A stretch of DNA of 64,000 bases from Erigeron canadensis (taxonomy: Eukaryota; Streptophyta; Magnoliopsida; Asterales; Asteraceae), in the NCBI RefSeq assembly GCF_010389155.1, contig NC_057761.1, forward strand, positions 23,706,210-23,770,209. The letters are read 5' to 3'. Under the pieces are notes generated by a model. That model worked only from the letters and a program-made list of their open reading frames with translations, was not told the DNA's origin and ran no database searches. The position numbers and the translations under genes are program-made. Shown piece by piece: positions 11,120-22,863 of this stretch. Numbering within the stretch: position 1 is the first letter of the stretch; every line of letters begins with the position of its first letter.

Positions 11120-11565
11120 TGATATGATCCCACATCGGCCAAGTATGGGATTGGTTGGTGTTTTATAAGCCTAGGTGTCCCTTCCTCCTTTGGGCTAGCT
11201 TTTGGGAGTGAGTTCTACACCTAGCTTAGGGCATGATGTTAGCCTATTATGGGATGGGTTCGTATCAATTGGTATGAGAGCTAGCCCTACCTTTCGAGGT
11301 TCTAACGCTCGGAGTGGTGGCCTATGGAGCGGTGGCTTGGACCCAAGGAGAAGGGTGCCAACCGTGACCAACATAGCTATGACCAACGAGGACGTTGGCT
11401 CTTCAAAGGGTGGGTATTGATATGATCCCACATCGGCTAAGTATGGGATTGGTTGGTGGTTTATAAGCCTAGGTGTCCCCTCCTCCTTTGAGCTAGCTTT
11501 TGGGAATGAATTCTACACCTAGGTTAGGGCATGATTCGAGCCTATTATGGGATGGGTTCGTATCA
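11120..11565 (+). mobile_element. TRIM-type miniature LTR element
   Basis: Two 148-bp direct repeats, 11120..11267 and 11418..11565, start TGATATGATCCCACATCGG and end TATCA. They enclose 150 bp. Immediately after the first repeat is TGGTATGAGAGC (11270-11281), one mismatch from the initiator-Met tRNA primer-binding site. The purine-rich CAAAGGGTGGGTA precedes the second repeat. The total length of 446 bp and lack of coding sequence define a terminal-repeat retrotransposon in miniature. No 5-bp TSD was found. Confidence 0.85.
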
Positions 11566-12121
11566 ATGTCACAACACATGAATGTAAAAATTTGAAACAT
11601 TGTAGTGAATAATGATCGATACTCCATAACAAAATAATACCGGTTGTAGCCCAGAAGGATTTTCACATACTACAACTTAAGGGTAGTTATCAAGCGTATC
11701 ACCCATCCCACCCATCCCACCCATCCCATCACCTGTAGATTTTATAGTAGGGATAAGCCGACAAGCTAAGTCCTTAGTTTATCTTTAGACTCAAAAAGTA
11801 CTCCTTCAACTAGCTTTCTAATTACCGACACCACTCTCTAACTGAAAAAATAAAATTTGATCTTGCTCCTATGAACAACGTAGGCGCAAACAAAAAAGGG
11901 AGGTTTATCTCACGCATCACGCACGGAACATACTTTCATAGTCTCCCATTTTTTTTTGTTCTTGAATCCAAAGTCTCTTTCTCACCGTCTGCATATTGAA
12001 GTTGTTTAACACCAAAACCTGTTAGATTGAATCGGTCGAAAAACAAAACAATAAGAAAGTGATCCATCTCGACATTAGTTATGCCTCCCAAGTCGATTGT
12101 GATGCTTTGATGTTATATTTG
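11566..12121. other. Anonymous intergenic DNA
   Basis: I see no gene. A short tandem of CCCATCCCAC occurs at about 11700-11728. The rest shows no recognisable motif. Confidence 0.4.
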
Positions 12122-12507
12122 TGTTAGGAATAAAACTGCATACACACAAGAACCAGAATATAACAAGAAAAAGGACACGAGAGATTTAACGTGGTATCTC
12201 ACACTAAGACTAAGCTGTGTGAACTAATCCACGGGGGGTAAAGAGGTTTTCTATTGGTTTTCCTCACAAATACATGTATAAGAGATGTGTTTATATAGAT
12301 TAGGGAATAAAAGTTGTTCCCCAAGTTTCCTAATAAACCAGGCCTAACTTAATCAATAAGGCCTGCTGTAATTTAGCTCAAACAGAAAGAAGGCATGCTG
12401 CCTTTAGGGCTTCTGGAACTTTCACAATCAGTTAAGGTTGTCTGCCTTAATTTTGACTTTCACTAGCCTTTTAATGGATTGGGCCGTAGACAACAATAAC
12501 GCCAACA
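12122..12507 (-). mobile_element. Solo LTR with TSD ATTTG
   Basis: This 386-bp sequence starts TGTTAGGAATAAAAC and ends AATAACGCCAACA (TG..CA). It is flanked by perfect 5-bp duplications ATTTG at 12117-12121 and 12508-12512. The internal phrase GAGATTTAACGTGG is shared with the LTRs at 14371 and 16270, marking a related family. By analogy with those it is oriented on the minus strand (TGTTGGC... start). No partner LTR or internal region is adjacent, so it is a solo LTR left by recombination. Confidence 0.85.
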
Positions 12508-14370
12508 ATTTGTATGTATACATAGCACAAATATCACGAGATGAGTTATGCCTCCCAAGGAAGAAAATCAATAAACATAAATATCATTATTATTAATTAA
12601 AAAATACATTAGAAACGATAAACATTAAAAAAACAACTTACCATCATACTCTCTTAAAGTTATAATTATCAAGAATACACGCGGACCATGCGTGATGAAG
12701 GATTTTTAAGTTGTATGGTTCCTACTTCTTCTTCAATCAACCGACCCACCATGAACTTTTGGTGATCAAATAGTTTGGAGAATCAATATCCCAATCCCAA
12801 TAATAACTAAAATAGGGGGTCTTAGTTAAAATCAAGAACAAAATAGATGGCTGTATAATAGGGGCATTAGTTGTATCTTATCTGCTTAAATCTATATCCA
12901 TTTGTATATTATCACAATAACTACCCATCCTTTTTAAATGGGTCAATTTATAGGGTTGTGATTAAAAGCCTATCAGATCGAACGGACATCAATAAATAAA
13001 AACTGCAATTACCGGCAACAATATATATATAAAATAAATAACCAAGAATAATAATAATTATCATTTAACCACCTCAAGTCATACGACTCTTAAAGTCTGG
13101 ACCCATTAGTTAGGCCTATATTCTTCATTGATTCATATCATTACTCCCGCCCCCAAAACAAACACACCTTGTTCTCAAGGTGTTCCTTTTAAATCGTGGT
13201 CCAGGATCCCATATCTTTCTTTCTCTGGGATATCGGTGGGGATAATTGAAAGACCCAAAAACATGTCCAAAATCATTCCTAAGCTGCTCATAAGACACCC
13301 GATGCGGCAATGCCCCCAAATTATTACACATCGTTTTAGCTTCATATAACTTGGTGCAATAGTAAGCTCATATAGAAGTTCAGACTTTGGAACACTATGT
13401 TGTATGTTTCCGAGCCCAAAGTCAGCCGCCGATTTCTTAACCATTTTGAGAAAAGGGATCCTTTAAATGACAGGATTCATGCTGTAAAGAAGAGTGAAGG
13501 GACCATCCTTTCCTTTTAGTTGTTCATGACTGATGTGTAATTCCAAGAAGACACCTGCATGTTGCACCTGATCTTCAATGTTGATGGATCAATCAAGCTC
13601 ATCATTATATAATAATGCATCTGAGATTTCTTCATTGTTGTCGACTTCATCATCTTCTACTTCTACAATTGTTGCTTGAATATTTCCATTCCTAAAGAAC
13701 TCATTATCCTTTATCACTTCCCCAAGAGTGATATTAATATCAAACTCCAATCTTGGTTATAAAAAGAAGAATTAGAATCAAATGGAGAGAAAGAATCTGC
13801 AAGCCATTAGAATCAATTTTAAAAGCCAACGAAATCGCATCTTTCACCTTAGTGCAGCTATATTGATGCCAGTATTAAATATTTCTTTGATTTCAGGTTT
13901 TAACCCATTGATGAATAAGTATATACCGTAGAATTAAGAAATTCTTCAAAATTTCTAACCTTATCAAATAATGTTTGAATCGAATTGCAGTTATCGGTAA
14001 CGGTACCTTCGTGTTTCAATGCCATTAACTGCTCCATCGAAATTATTTGTCATATTTAGTTTAAATAAATAACACAATTAAAGCCACAACAAAATAACAA
14101 GCAAACCTACAGCAAACACGACAAATACGTAAATAACACAATTAAAGCCAACTAAAGTCTCTTGTTGACTATGAATATATTCATTACAACTCTCAACATT
14201 TAATTTCTAATCAAACTATTTTCTGAAAAGACCAAACACGAATTGCAAGAAAACCCACGAACACAAGCCAATTTCAAGACAAAGACCGACAATAGTCGGC
14301 TGTTACAATTAATAAACTGGTATTCGAACTCCATTAAGCTCCAAAAGTTCGAACAGAGTAAAAATAAAAT
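12508..14370. other. Anonymous AT-rich intergenic DNA
   Basis: I see no recognisable gene. Around 13125-13560 several overlapping short frames occur on both strands with no motif. They may be remnants of an element pol region but are too decayed to name. Confidence 0.35.
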
Positions 14371-16558
14371 TGTTAGGAGCAACCTTAGCACAACGGATGC
14401 ATTTAAAGAAGAAGATAAAATAAGAAAATAGATATACGACACACGAGATTTAACGTGGTTTGGCCCTATTCGGGGTCTAGTCCGCCAGATGCAACTAGGT
14501 TATTTCATTAAAAGCTTCAACAATAGAAATTATAATTACATAAGAGGGGTACATATATAGGAGGAAGAACTAGGGTTTTTTGCTAGGAAAACCGGCCCAA
14601 AAGGCCACAAGCCCACAAGGACTTTAATCCCAACAACCTCCCACTTCAAGCCCTTGCGAGAAACTTGAGTCCGGCATCATGCGAACAATATCCTGGTTAT
14701 AATGTGACTCCTGTAATCTTCAGATAACAGAGATCAAGGTTGGGGAAGATTGGATCGACGATAGTGGAGTCTGTTGGGGAGGGGGGGGGGGGGTTCTCTA
14801 TTATAGAAAAATTATATCTATTTTTGAGGCGTCTTTCAGCCACCTTACAAACCTTTATCCAACCATCTATTTCTATATTCCAGCCTTCATCAAGTCTGGC
14901 GTCTGAACGTCGATTCAACATGTGTCAATATACTCTTCGTGCTCACCCTGTTACAAAATCCCGTTAATGTTCAAACCTTTGAAAATGCTCTGCACAATTT
15001 TCAATCTTGATTTCGTAGGAGCAAGTCAGACAGTCAAACCTTTTGATGTGAGTCAAACCTTTTGATGTGATTCGTTCTCTATAGCTATAAGATTAGGGAT
15101 AAGCATACGACCCAAAACCGGATCACGGGTTTGATTTTGTTGCTCGCCGGGTTTTGACTAGTGAAGAACAAATGCCCCTTAAACCTGAGAATCTAGCAGA
15201 ACCCATCCCGCCCCTCCCGAAAGTGGTAATGTGTCGGGTCACTGGTTCGTTTATGTTGCTTTGACGGTCATGAGTTGCACGGGTTGGGCTGAGTTTTGAC
15301 CCGTGCTCATGCCTACATGAGATGATCATCTTAGGTTGATCTTTTTGTTGACCGATGCTCCTATTGTACTCGTAGTTTGTGAAAGATGAGTAGAAGTCCT
15401 AAAGTCCTTTAGTGCCAACTGGACTCTTAGAAGTCTCGAATTACGAGTTAAGACTTTTCAATGGAAGTTGGTTCACTTCTCTTGGTAGCACATTAATCTG
15501 CACATTCCAAAATTCTTATCAACAGATTCACGAATGCTTCAATATAGTCGGTAACATGAAATAAAGCAAAATAGAATCTGGAACAAAAGTTTATACTGCC
15601 TTTCGATGAGCCCCAAGATCAACCCTGACACATTCTCAAAAGCGAATGTTATCAATGCAACGAACTCGGTAACCACCACCAACACAAATGCACCCTAATC
15701 GTGAATCCAAATAACTCGAGATAAAAGTCAAACTGTAAACCGAACAGAATGATACCTCAACGGCTCAACCTCTGACTGATGACGAACAAGAATGTCGCGG
15801 TAGTAACAAGAACACTAGCCAATACCTCTCGAACAAGAAAACCAAAACAGTGTTTCTATCTTACAATCTATCAATAACCCCAAAACCCCCCCAAATTTTA
15901 GAAACTCTTATCGCAAAAAATCTAATAAAAAAACAATGAATTCAATCTAAAAGAACAGACAGAACCTCAATCGGATCTTGAACAAATTTTAGATCTAAAC
16001 GGCGAAAAAAGGGTTGTGCTGACAGCGGCGGGGATCGACAGCTCCGGTGAAAACATCCGTAAACCAATCCTCAAAAAGCCATCTGTGATGGAACACGACA
16101 ACTACAGTGGTACAATGAGCGGTGGCGAGCAAGGGTTGTGAAACCCTAAATGCGGTAGTGGTGGCTGTTGTAAATCGTCGAAGGAGGCAAAATCGAACCC
16201 CTAATCACTTGAACGACAGCAGCCACACGCAAGAGCAGAACCCAATCAGACCTTAGCTCTACCACCACTTGTTAGGAAGAGCCCTGGCACATCAGAAACA
16301 TTTAAACAAGAAGATAAAATAAGAAAATAGATAAATGACGCACGAATATAACGTGGTTCGGCCTTATTAGGGGGCGTAGAATCGCGCAGTTCACCTGTTG
16401 CAACTATGTTATTTCATTATGCTGGAACCATATAAATTACGGTGATTTAGGAGGGATACATATATAGGAGGAACAACTAGGGTTTCTTGGTGAACAAGGA
16501 AACCAGATTGGCCCCCCTAAACACCTAATAAAACCGGCCAAGGACTTCAAACCCAACA
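14371..16558 (-). mobile_element. Non-coding LTR retrotransposon (LARD/TRIM-like), TSD AAAAT
   Basis: LTRs lie at 14371..14635 (265 bp) and 16270..16558 (289 bp). Both begin TGTTAGGA and end CCCAACA, and share AAGAAGATAAAATAAGAAAA and ATATATAGGAGGAA..ACTAGGGTTT. Perfect TSD AAAAT occurs at 14366-14370 and 16559-16563. Read on the minus strand, the polypurine AAGTGGGAGGT sits just inside the left LTR. A degenerate primer-binding site with a GGTAGAGC core sits inside the right LTR. The 1.6-kb interior has no gag or pol frame; it includes a G-run at about 14780-14793 and AC-rich sequence at 15600-15900. It must have relied on proteins supplied in trans. Confidence 0.87.
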
Positions 16559-16613
16559 AAAATTTAGAATATTTGAGTGACAAAGAATTGCGACGTAATC
16601 CTTATATAAATAA

Positions 16614-16839
16614 TAAAAAAAGGGGTTGAAGGAAGGGACCCTGCCCTTGTATCCCTTATATTGGATACTCACCTGTACAGCTGTATCACCCCGTAAGGCT
16701 TTGGGTGTCAATGAAACACCTCCACTTAATTCCCACAGGATATGGGCATTCCCACGGATCAAACCCTCGTCATTTAAGACTTCCCTGTGGGCCCTAAGTA
16801 TTATGGGTGACGGGTACCATTGGGCTATTGGCACATTGG
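16614..16839 (-). mobile_element. SINE with 19-bp target-site duplication and T-rich 3' end
   Basis: Read on the minus strand it starts just after the duplication, carries an A-box-like TAGCCCAATGG and a B-box-like GGGTTTGATCC, and ends in a run of 7 T. The duplication GTAATCCTTATATAAATAA is perfect at 16595-16613 and 16840-16858. A T-stretch rather than poly-A end recalls Au-type plant SINEs. Related sequence in plus orientation lies at 63820-64000. Confidence 0.85.
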
Positions 16840-16858
16840 TAATCCTTATATAAATAAC

Positions 16859-17754
16859 GAGACACTTGACCACCAATTAGAAATTTATAATTAAATTACT
16901 TTTGCCACTTACTTCACTACCCCTGTGACTCTGTTGTAGATACGACCCCAAAGGCCTGTCACCTCATGATTCTTATTATTTTCCTAAAATTATCAAATCT
17001 TAAAATTTCAAATAGCGCATCAAAAGAAAATTCAGATATAAAAATCATAAACTTTTCAAAAAAATTTTATTTATTTATTTAAAAATTCAAAAAAGTGTAA
17101 GGTTGACTACTAAACAAATGATGATTTTGCTACATATGATTGGAATGACTTGTTAAAACCTTTCAAGTTCCAAAACTTTTCAAATTCAAAACATTCAAAC
17201 AATAAACATATTTAAACATTTTCTAAATATTAAACAATGCACATTTCAAAATTTGAACATTGCCAAGCTACGTGCAAAAAGTAAACATATATTAAGGAGG
17301 ACAAGTAAACAAATGTTAGTGCCATGTAGGATAAGAGCTGGGGTGAGGGCTTAATTAGGATACAGGAAACATTCATCTTGTCACTTAGCTATGGGTAGAG
17401 ATAATTATAATAGAGTACCAATATTACAAACAATATCCATATACATGTAACAGTTAAAATGTAAAATAATGTTGTTAATAACTTTATTAATATTTTTGGT
17501 AACTTAGATTTTAGAGGAGTTACAATACATTCGATACACAAGTATATCAGCCATACAAGGTAATCTGGCTTCTCAAATGTATATATGATGTGTTAAAACT
17601 AACCAGTATAAGGTTGGCTGTTGCATCAACTTACCATTTAAAAAAAATATAAACTAGTCACCTCTTTTTCTCCTCTTTGATTTACTACCAACTAGAAATT
17701 AGCTGTAAGCATATTATTTTACAACTCTCACCTATGTATGTATGTATGCAACAG
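16859..17754. other. AT-rich region upstream of NLP-like gene 2
   Basis: No recognisable coding exon is present. I looked for a first-GAF exon like that of copy 1 (7474..7959) and found none. A 50-bp stretch at about 17512-17561 bounded by AG and GT could be a small exon but resembles nothing I know. Confidence 0.4.
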
Positions 17755-18747
17755 ATTACACCATGTCTCAAACGTGCCTCGTGTGATATTGAAGAGGCAT
17801 TAGAAATCGTTTGTGAATCACATCACATAACTCTTGCTCAAGTTTGGATCCCTTATGACAATGACAAGCAGGTGCCCTGTTCCTCAAGTGTGGAGAAACC
17901 TCCAACGAAACAACTGTTTGCAGCTAAACTGACTGGTTATTATGATGATTCTAATGGCGGCCTTTCAGCTTCCCTTAAGGAGTATTATGATACTTGTGAT
18001 GTGCTTCCTCTGGATTTAGGGGAAGGTCTTACTGGGAAAGCACTTCAAACTTATGAACCGCACTTCTGCAACAATATCTATGAGCTGGATGATAATGGGT
18101 TATTGGCATTACTCCCTGCCAATACTGAATGTAGCTGTTTTGCGATATGCCTGAGAAGCATTTACACTGGAAGCCTTGATTATGCGTTTGAATTCTTATG
18201 GCCCCACAGGCGATTCTGTTTGTGGAAGCCGCTGTTGGTAACACTAAAGAGGTGTTTACCGAATTTCAAGTTTGCATCTGGTGCACAACTTGGTGATGAT
18301 ATATCAACACTGAAGGATTATTCAAGTGACAAGGTTTCAACTGGTGTACGACTTGATGATGCATCACTTATTCCTGATGGAAACACATCAGCACATATAC
18401 CTAATGCATTCAAAGGAAGGAGAGTGTCTAACGACTTGCAAGCAAATCAAGAGCACGCTGAAACTTTCAAGAGCGAGAGTGTGATGTGGCTGGGTTATAA
18501 ACTAGTTATAGAAGCCACATTTGGAGATCATGAGACCTTATTTTATCTCAACGGATCATCAAAACTAGCGGATGTTAAGAAGAATATCGATAAAAATTTG
18601 AAGTTGGGACCTTGTAGTTACACGCTTGAATACCTGTTGAAGGATTTATGGGTAACGCTGGATGATGATAGGGATTGGAAGACTTGCATAGGAATTCAGA
18701 AACAATATGGCTATGAAACTATTCAAATACGCATATTATTAGAATAG
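17755..18747 (+). CDS. NLP-derived protein: second GAF-like region joined directly to PB1, no RWP-RK, copy 2
   Basis: One long exon starts at an AG (17751-17754) homologous to the exon 3 acceptor of copy 1 and runs 330 codons to TAG. If no upstream exon exists, in-frame ATGs at 17734 and 17746 could serve as starts. Residues 1-170 match copy 1: EEALEIVCESH, LAQVWIPYDND, YYDTCDVLPLDLGEGL, GKALQTYEPHFCNN, a CFAICLRSIYTGSLDY block, KFASGAQL. After a linker of about 70 residues, residues 243-330 resemble a PB1 domain: GYKLVIEATFGDHETLFYL, SSKLADVKKNI, then DDDRDWKTCIGI. PB1 mediates NLP oligomerisation. RWP-RK, normally between these parts, is absent with no intron in between. The first GAF-like exon is missing upstream. 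It may act as a PB1 competitor of true NLPs, or be an eroding relic. The frame has no stops. Confidence 0.65.
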   Translation: MTPCLKRASCDIEEALEIVCESHHITLAQVWIPYDNDKQVPCSSSVEKPPTKQLFAAKLTGYYDDSNGGLSASLKEYYDTCDVLPLDLGEGLTGKALQTYEPHFCNNIYELDDNGLLALLPANTECSCFAICLRSIYTGSLDYAFEFLWPHRRFCLWKPLLVTLKRCLPNFKFASGAQLGDDISTLKDYSSDKVSTGVRLDDASLIPDGNTSAHIPNAFKGRRVSNDLQANQEHAETFKSESVMWLGYKLVIEATFGDHETLFYLNGSSKLADVKKNIDKNLKLGPCSYTLEYLLKDLWVTLDDDRDWKTCIGIQKQYGYETIQIRILLE

Positions 18748-19378
18748 TGGAAAGTTTTTTAATTTATCATCTACACATGTTTAGTCAATCATGCTTTAAA
18801 ACTGAACTTTAAGTCGAATCATGCATATTGACTACCCGCAATTGAGAGTTATAATAATATATAATATATGCATCTTTAAAATTTGAGTTTGCTTTCTTTA
18901 ATAGTTTCTATCTACCCGTGTATTCTACAAAACAACATGAAATGAAATCCACATCTCCTGTGATTGGCCCATTGTCGTGGTCTCATGAATATAAATTCAG
19001 CATGATGAAGTCACTGTGGCCAATCTTCAAGTGATGGAACGCTACAATCTACAACTATGTTGGGTTATAGTAACATGTAAATAGTAAAACAAATGTGGTT
19101 CTTATAAGCCATCATATATATAAAATAGAAAGAAAAAAAAACTCGAACCATATGCCCCGACACTTAAAGAACATAACTCTGTAAAAACCTTATCCGATGG
19201 CAAATTTTTTGCTAAAACCACATTTGGTATACCTTTAAACAATGAGAATACCCTATTGCCACAATGAGAAAATTCAATAATACTTATTAGGTAAACCCTA
19301 AGGAAATGAACAGAAGGCTTACCTTGCTCCCCATATATACCACTTGATGACGTACCATCTCTAAACAATTGTGAACAA
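18748..19378. other. Spacer between NLP-like gene 2 and the gypsy element
   Basis: The first part is probably the 3' UTR of NLP-like gene 2. On the minus strand at 19102-19368 two short open stretches next to a plausible donor (GAGCAAG/GTAAGCC) could be gene remnants, but I do not recognise them. Confidence 0.35.
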
Positions 19379-19883
19379 GTATATAATGGCTAAGAATGGC
19401 CAAGAGAGGCTAGGGAAGGCTCCAGCCTTGCAACATCACCACACCATGGCCGTTGCAGTTGGCAAGCCTCCTGCCTCACGCCGCAACCAACCTCATAGGG
19501 CTACGACACCCACCGTACAGTAAGTGTACAACTTATGATGTAAGATTGTGTAAGTGGTCCAAGAACCATACACCCAGACGATCGTACTTTGCCAGAAGTT
19601 GTTACACTAAAATCAACACCGAATAACGTTTAGGTTACCGTTAACGTTACTGTTTGGGACCAGCTCCTGGCAACTTCCTAGCAGCTCTATAAATACTCCC
19701 AAATCGCAATCCTAGAATCCCTAATGAAAAACACACAAAAACCCTAATACTCTGCTTGGTGGCGTGAAGCAACTTTGATACTTCACACCGGTTGGGAACC
19801 GCCAACAAGCCTTGATCCTAGATTTACATTTTCTCAGTATAAGATTACCCTAACTAATTTAAGTGTAACTTTACCCTTAAACA
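19379..19883 (+). repeat. 5' LTR of the Tat-lineage element (start approximate)
   Basis: The sequence ends ...CCCTTAAACA directly before the primer-binding site TGGCGCC (19886). A TATA-like CTATAAATACTCC lies at about 19687, fitting an R-region start within the LTR. The left edge is uncertain because no second LTR is present for comparison. Confidence 0.55.
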
Positions 19884-19929
19884 AGTGGCGCCATCCACAA
19901 TCAAATCTGTTTAAAATCTTGTAACGAAA

Positions 19930-21438
19930 ATGGCAGAAGAAGAGGAACCGAGGTCGCCTCCAGGCTTCGAAACCTCCCATACGTCCCCACGGGTACCCCC
20001 TACAGCCAGACAGCTAGAAGAACTTCACCCCGCTGTTAAGGGAGTACCTTCGGCACATTGATATGCAAAGTGTTCGAACAAGGCTAACATATTCAGACGA
20101 AGTAGACACGTTGGATGAAAGGGCCGAAATACAAACACCCATCCGTGGCGCCTTTGGGAGCAGGCACGGACCTAGGGTACACTTTGATGAAGCACCAAGA
20201 AGGCAAAGTAATATCAACGAAGAATACCAACAGCAACCTCAAAACTTACCTCCAATGGCGGAAGAATATGTACGTGTAGCAGGCCAAAGATACAACCACA
20301 ACTATCATGCATACATGCACCCCCCACCAACGCATTACCATAACACTCCACATTCACAATATTTTACACCACAACAGACACGAGGCTCCCGAAACAGGAA
20401 CACCTCGTGCTACCCTTCGCAACCTAACGAGAGGTATTCACAATCAAATCCACAAAATCCCAATAATTATCAACACTACCAATATAACACTACAAGTTAT
20501 ACACAACCAACCTCCGGCTGGGTCCCGAGCGAAGAAGACATGATAGTTCAGACGGATCCAGGACCCTTTGTCCAATGGATCGAAGACTATCCATTACCAG
20601 AAGGTGGGCTACCAAAAGGCATAGAAATGTACGATGGAAAAGATGATCCGGATAATCACCTAAAACACTTCAATGGAATGATCCGCATGCAAAGGTGGAA
20701 TGTCACAGTGGCGTGCCAGATGTTTGCCCTCACCCTGAAGGATATAGCCCGTGCCTGGCTCGATGCTCAACCGACGGGAAGCATAGTTAACTTTGAAGAT
20801 TTAAAACGAAAGTTTTGTTCCCACTTCAGTCAATAACGAAAATATAAGAAGATGCATCTGGAGGCACATAACATCAAACGGAGAGAAAATGAAGACAGTT
20901 CATAACCCGGTATACAGATGAGACAGCTCTTATGAAAGGCCTTAGCGAAAATCAAAAAATCTCGGGGTTCGTACATGGGTTACGTTTCCAACCGTTGGTA
21001 GAATTCCTTTCCACAGATTTGCCAGAGGAATACACGACCCTCATGGACAAAACATACACTTTCCTGGTAGGAAAAGAAACAGCAGGAGGAGTCACCGGGC
21101 CAAACTATGGAAAAGACTTAGACAGAAATAGGCGGAATCGTCACTCCCGCCAAGAAAGGTTCTGGACGGCTCCCTTTAACCGCTACCAAGGAAATCCATC
21201 GGGAAACCGTAGCACATTAAATAACGAGTCAAAAAACTCGCGGGAGATTCTAGCTACAGAAAAGGCCACGGCACGAGGAATGCGAAGCAAAGACACAACC
21301 AAATTCTGCGAGTTCCACAACAGATACGGTCATGACACAAACGAGTGTAAATTTTTCAAGAGCAAAGTAGAAGAAGCAATGAAATCCGGGAAGCTGTCCA
21401 CACTATTGAAGGGGATCAAAGAGCCTGCGGCCAAATAG
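19930..21438 (+). pseudogene. gag of the Tat-lineage element
   Basis: The start ATG at 19930 gives MAEEEEPRSPPGFE, as in other gags of this lineage. A frameshift near 20030 moves to the frame LLREYLRHIDMQSVRTRL. Next comes a low-complexity Asn/Gln/Tyr/His/Pro-rich stretch (about 20250-20520), then the conserved gag core: PFVQWIEDYPLPEG, DGKDDPDNHLKHFNGMIRMQ, WLDAQPTGSIVNFEDLK, SFSQ. A stop (TAA at about 20834, probably from CAA) breaks it, after which it resumes to the zinc-knuckle-like KFCEFHNRYGHDTNEC and ends at 21438. Gag would package the element RNA. At least two lesions make it non-functional. Confidence 0.88.
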
Positions 21439-21480
21439 ACCAAAGGCAAAGAGCCAATTATAGAAGCACCAGAACCAAAG

Positions 21481-22863
21481 TTGGAACCCTTGGAGTATCC
21501 AATAGCAGCTATGATAACTGAGAGAAGGCAACCACCAACCACGTCGACAAGAAATGAAGAGTGGAAAAAGGTAGCCATCAATTCCCCCCCGGTAGAGGAT
21601 GAAGAAGCCTCTGAAGCTCCTATAGTAATCGAGGCTATTATTGGTAATCACCCAGTGAAAAGAATACATCTGGACACGGGAAGTGGATGCGAGATCATGT
21701 ACGAACATTGCTTCCTAAAGTTGAAAGCAGCCTTGAGAAGGATGAGAAAGGAAAACGCCAGCCCGCTGGTGGGTTTTTCAGGGGAAAGAACATGGTCGTT
21801 AGGCGAAGTTACATTAAACGTGACCGTCGGAAGCATCCCAAGAATAAGAACGGAGGCTTTAACATTCATGATCGTAAGGGAAAAATCCCCTTATAAAGTC
21901 ATACTGGGGAGGTCAGCCATGAGAAGGATGGGAATGGTTCCATCTCCAATCCATTCAATTGTCAAGTTCCCAACTCCTCATGGAGTAGGCTCCGTCAAAA
22001 CGGAACCTCGTCCAGAGCGCCAATGCGCCCAAGTCACAGCCCTGGAGCAAGGAGAATCATCAAAGAAAGGTGAGGCTATTGAAGCTGAAACGGAGAAGCT
22101 ATACATCAACAACGAGTATCCCGAACAACACGTGTCTATTGGAAAACAATTGCCTACCGAATGCAAAAGGAGGCTAAAGGAAATCTTGCAAAAAAATAAA
22201 GATGTGTTTGCATGGAAGCCCGCAGATATGACAGGCATTCCCAGGAAACTGAAGATCGGTGAAGAAAATTTTGACACCCAACACCGTCTAAATACTCGGC
22301 CACACTTAGAACCAATAAAGCAGAAGCGGCGGAGTTTAGCATCTGATACAAGCACAGCAGTAAAAGAACAAGTGCAAGATTTGGTAGCCGTCGGGATCCT
22401 GCGGGAAGTAAAATATCAGAGTTGGGTGGCAAACCCAGTGATGGTCAAAAAACATGATGGCGGATGGAGAATGTGTGTTGCTTTTACAGACATCAACAAG
22501 GCATGCCCAAAAGATTGCTACCCGCTACCCGAAATTGACTGGAAAGTTGAATCACTTGTTGATTTTCGCCTAAAGTGTTTTTTGGACGCCTACAAGGGCT
22601 ACCACCAGATCCAAATGCATCCTAAAGACGAAGACAAAACAGCCTTCTATACCACAGAGGGAATCTTTTGCTATAAAAAAATGTCATTTGGTCTGAAGAA
22701 TGCAGGGGCTATATACCAGAGGCTAGTGGACAAAGTGTTCGGGAGGCAAATTGGCAGGAATTTAGAGGCCTATGTAGATGACATGTCATCAAAAGTAGAT
22801 ATGAAGAAGATATGTTTATGGATATCGAGGAAACCTTCAGAACACTCCGATCAATTAACATGA
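21481..22863 (+). pseudogene. Aspartic protease and reverse transcriptase N-terminal part
   Basis: This is a 460-codon open stretch. The retroviral-type aspartic protease motif LDTGSG lies at residues 60-70, with ILGRSAMRRMG further on. RT follows: FAWKPADMTGIPR, VAVGILREVKYQSWVANPV, VKKHDGGWRMCVAFTDINKA, CFLDAYKGYHQI, FGLKNAGAIYQRLVDKVF, and the catalytic YVDDM box near residue 441. Odd features are VAFTDIN for the usual VDFTDLN and a broken palm sequence after YVDDM. A frameshift near 22800 ends the frame. Confidence 0.9.

Noticed and set aside
16547..16876. 109-codon minus-strand frame as a protein gene
   Set aside because: It coincides with a SINE bounded by a 19-bp target duplication.
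21330..22432. Several overlapping minus-strand frames
   Set aside because: They lie opposite gag, protease and RT with clear motifs on the plus strand.
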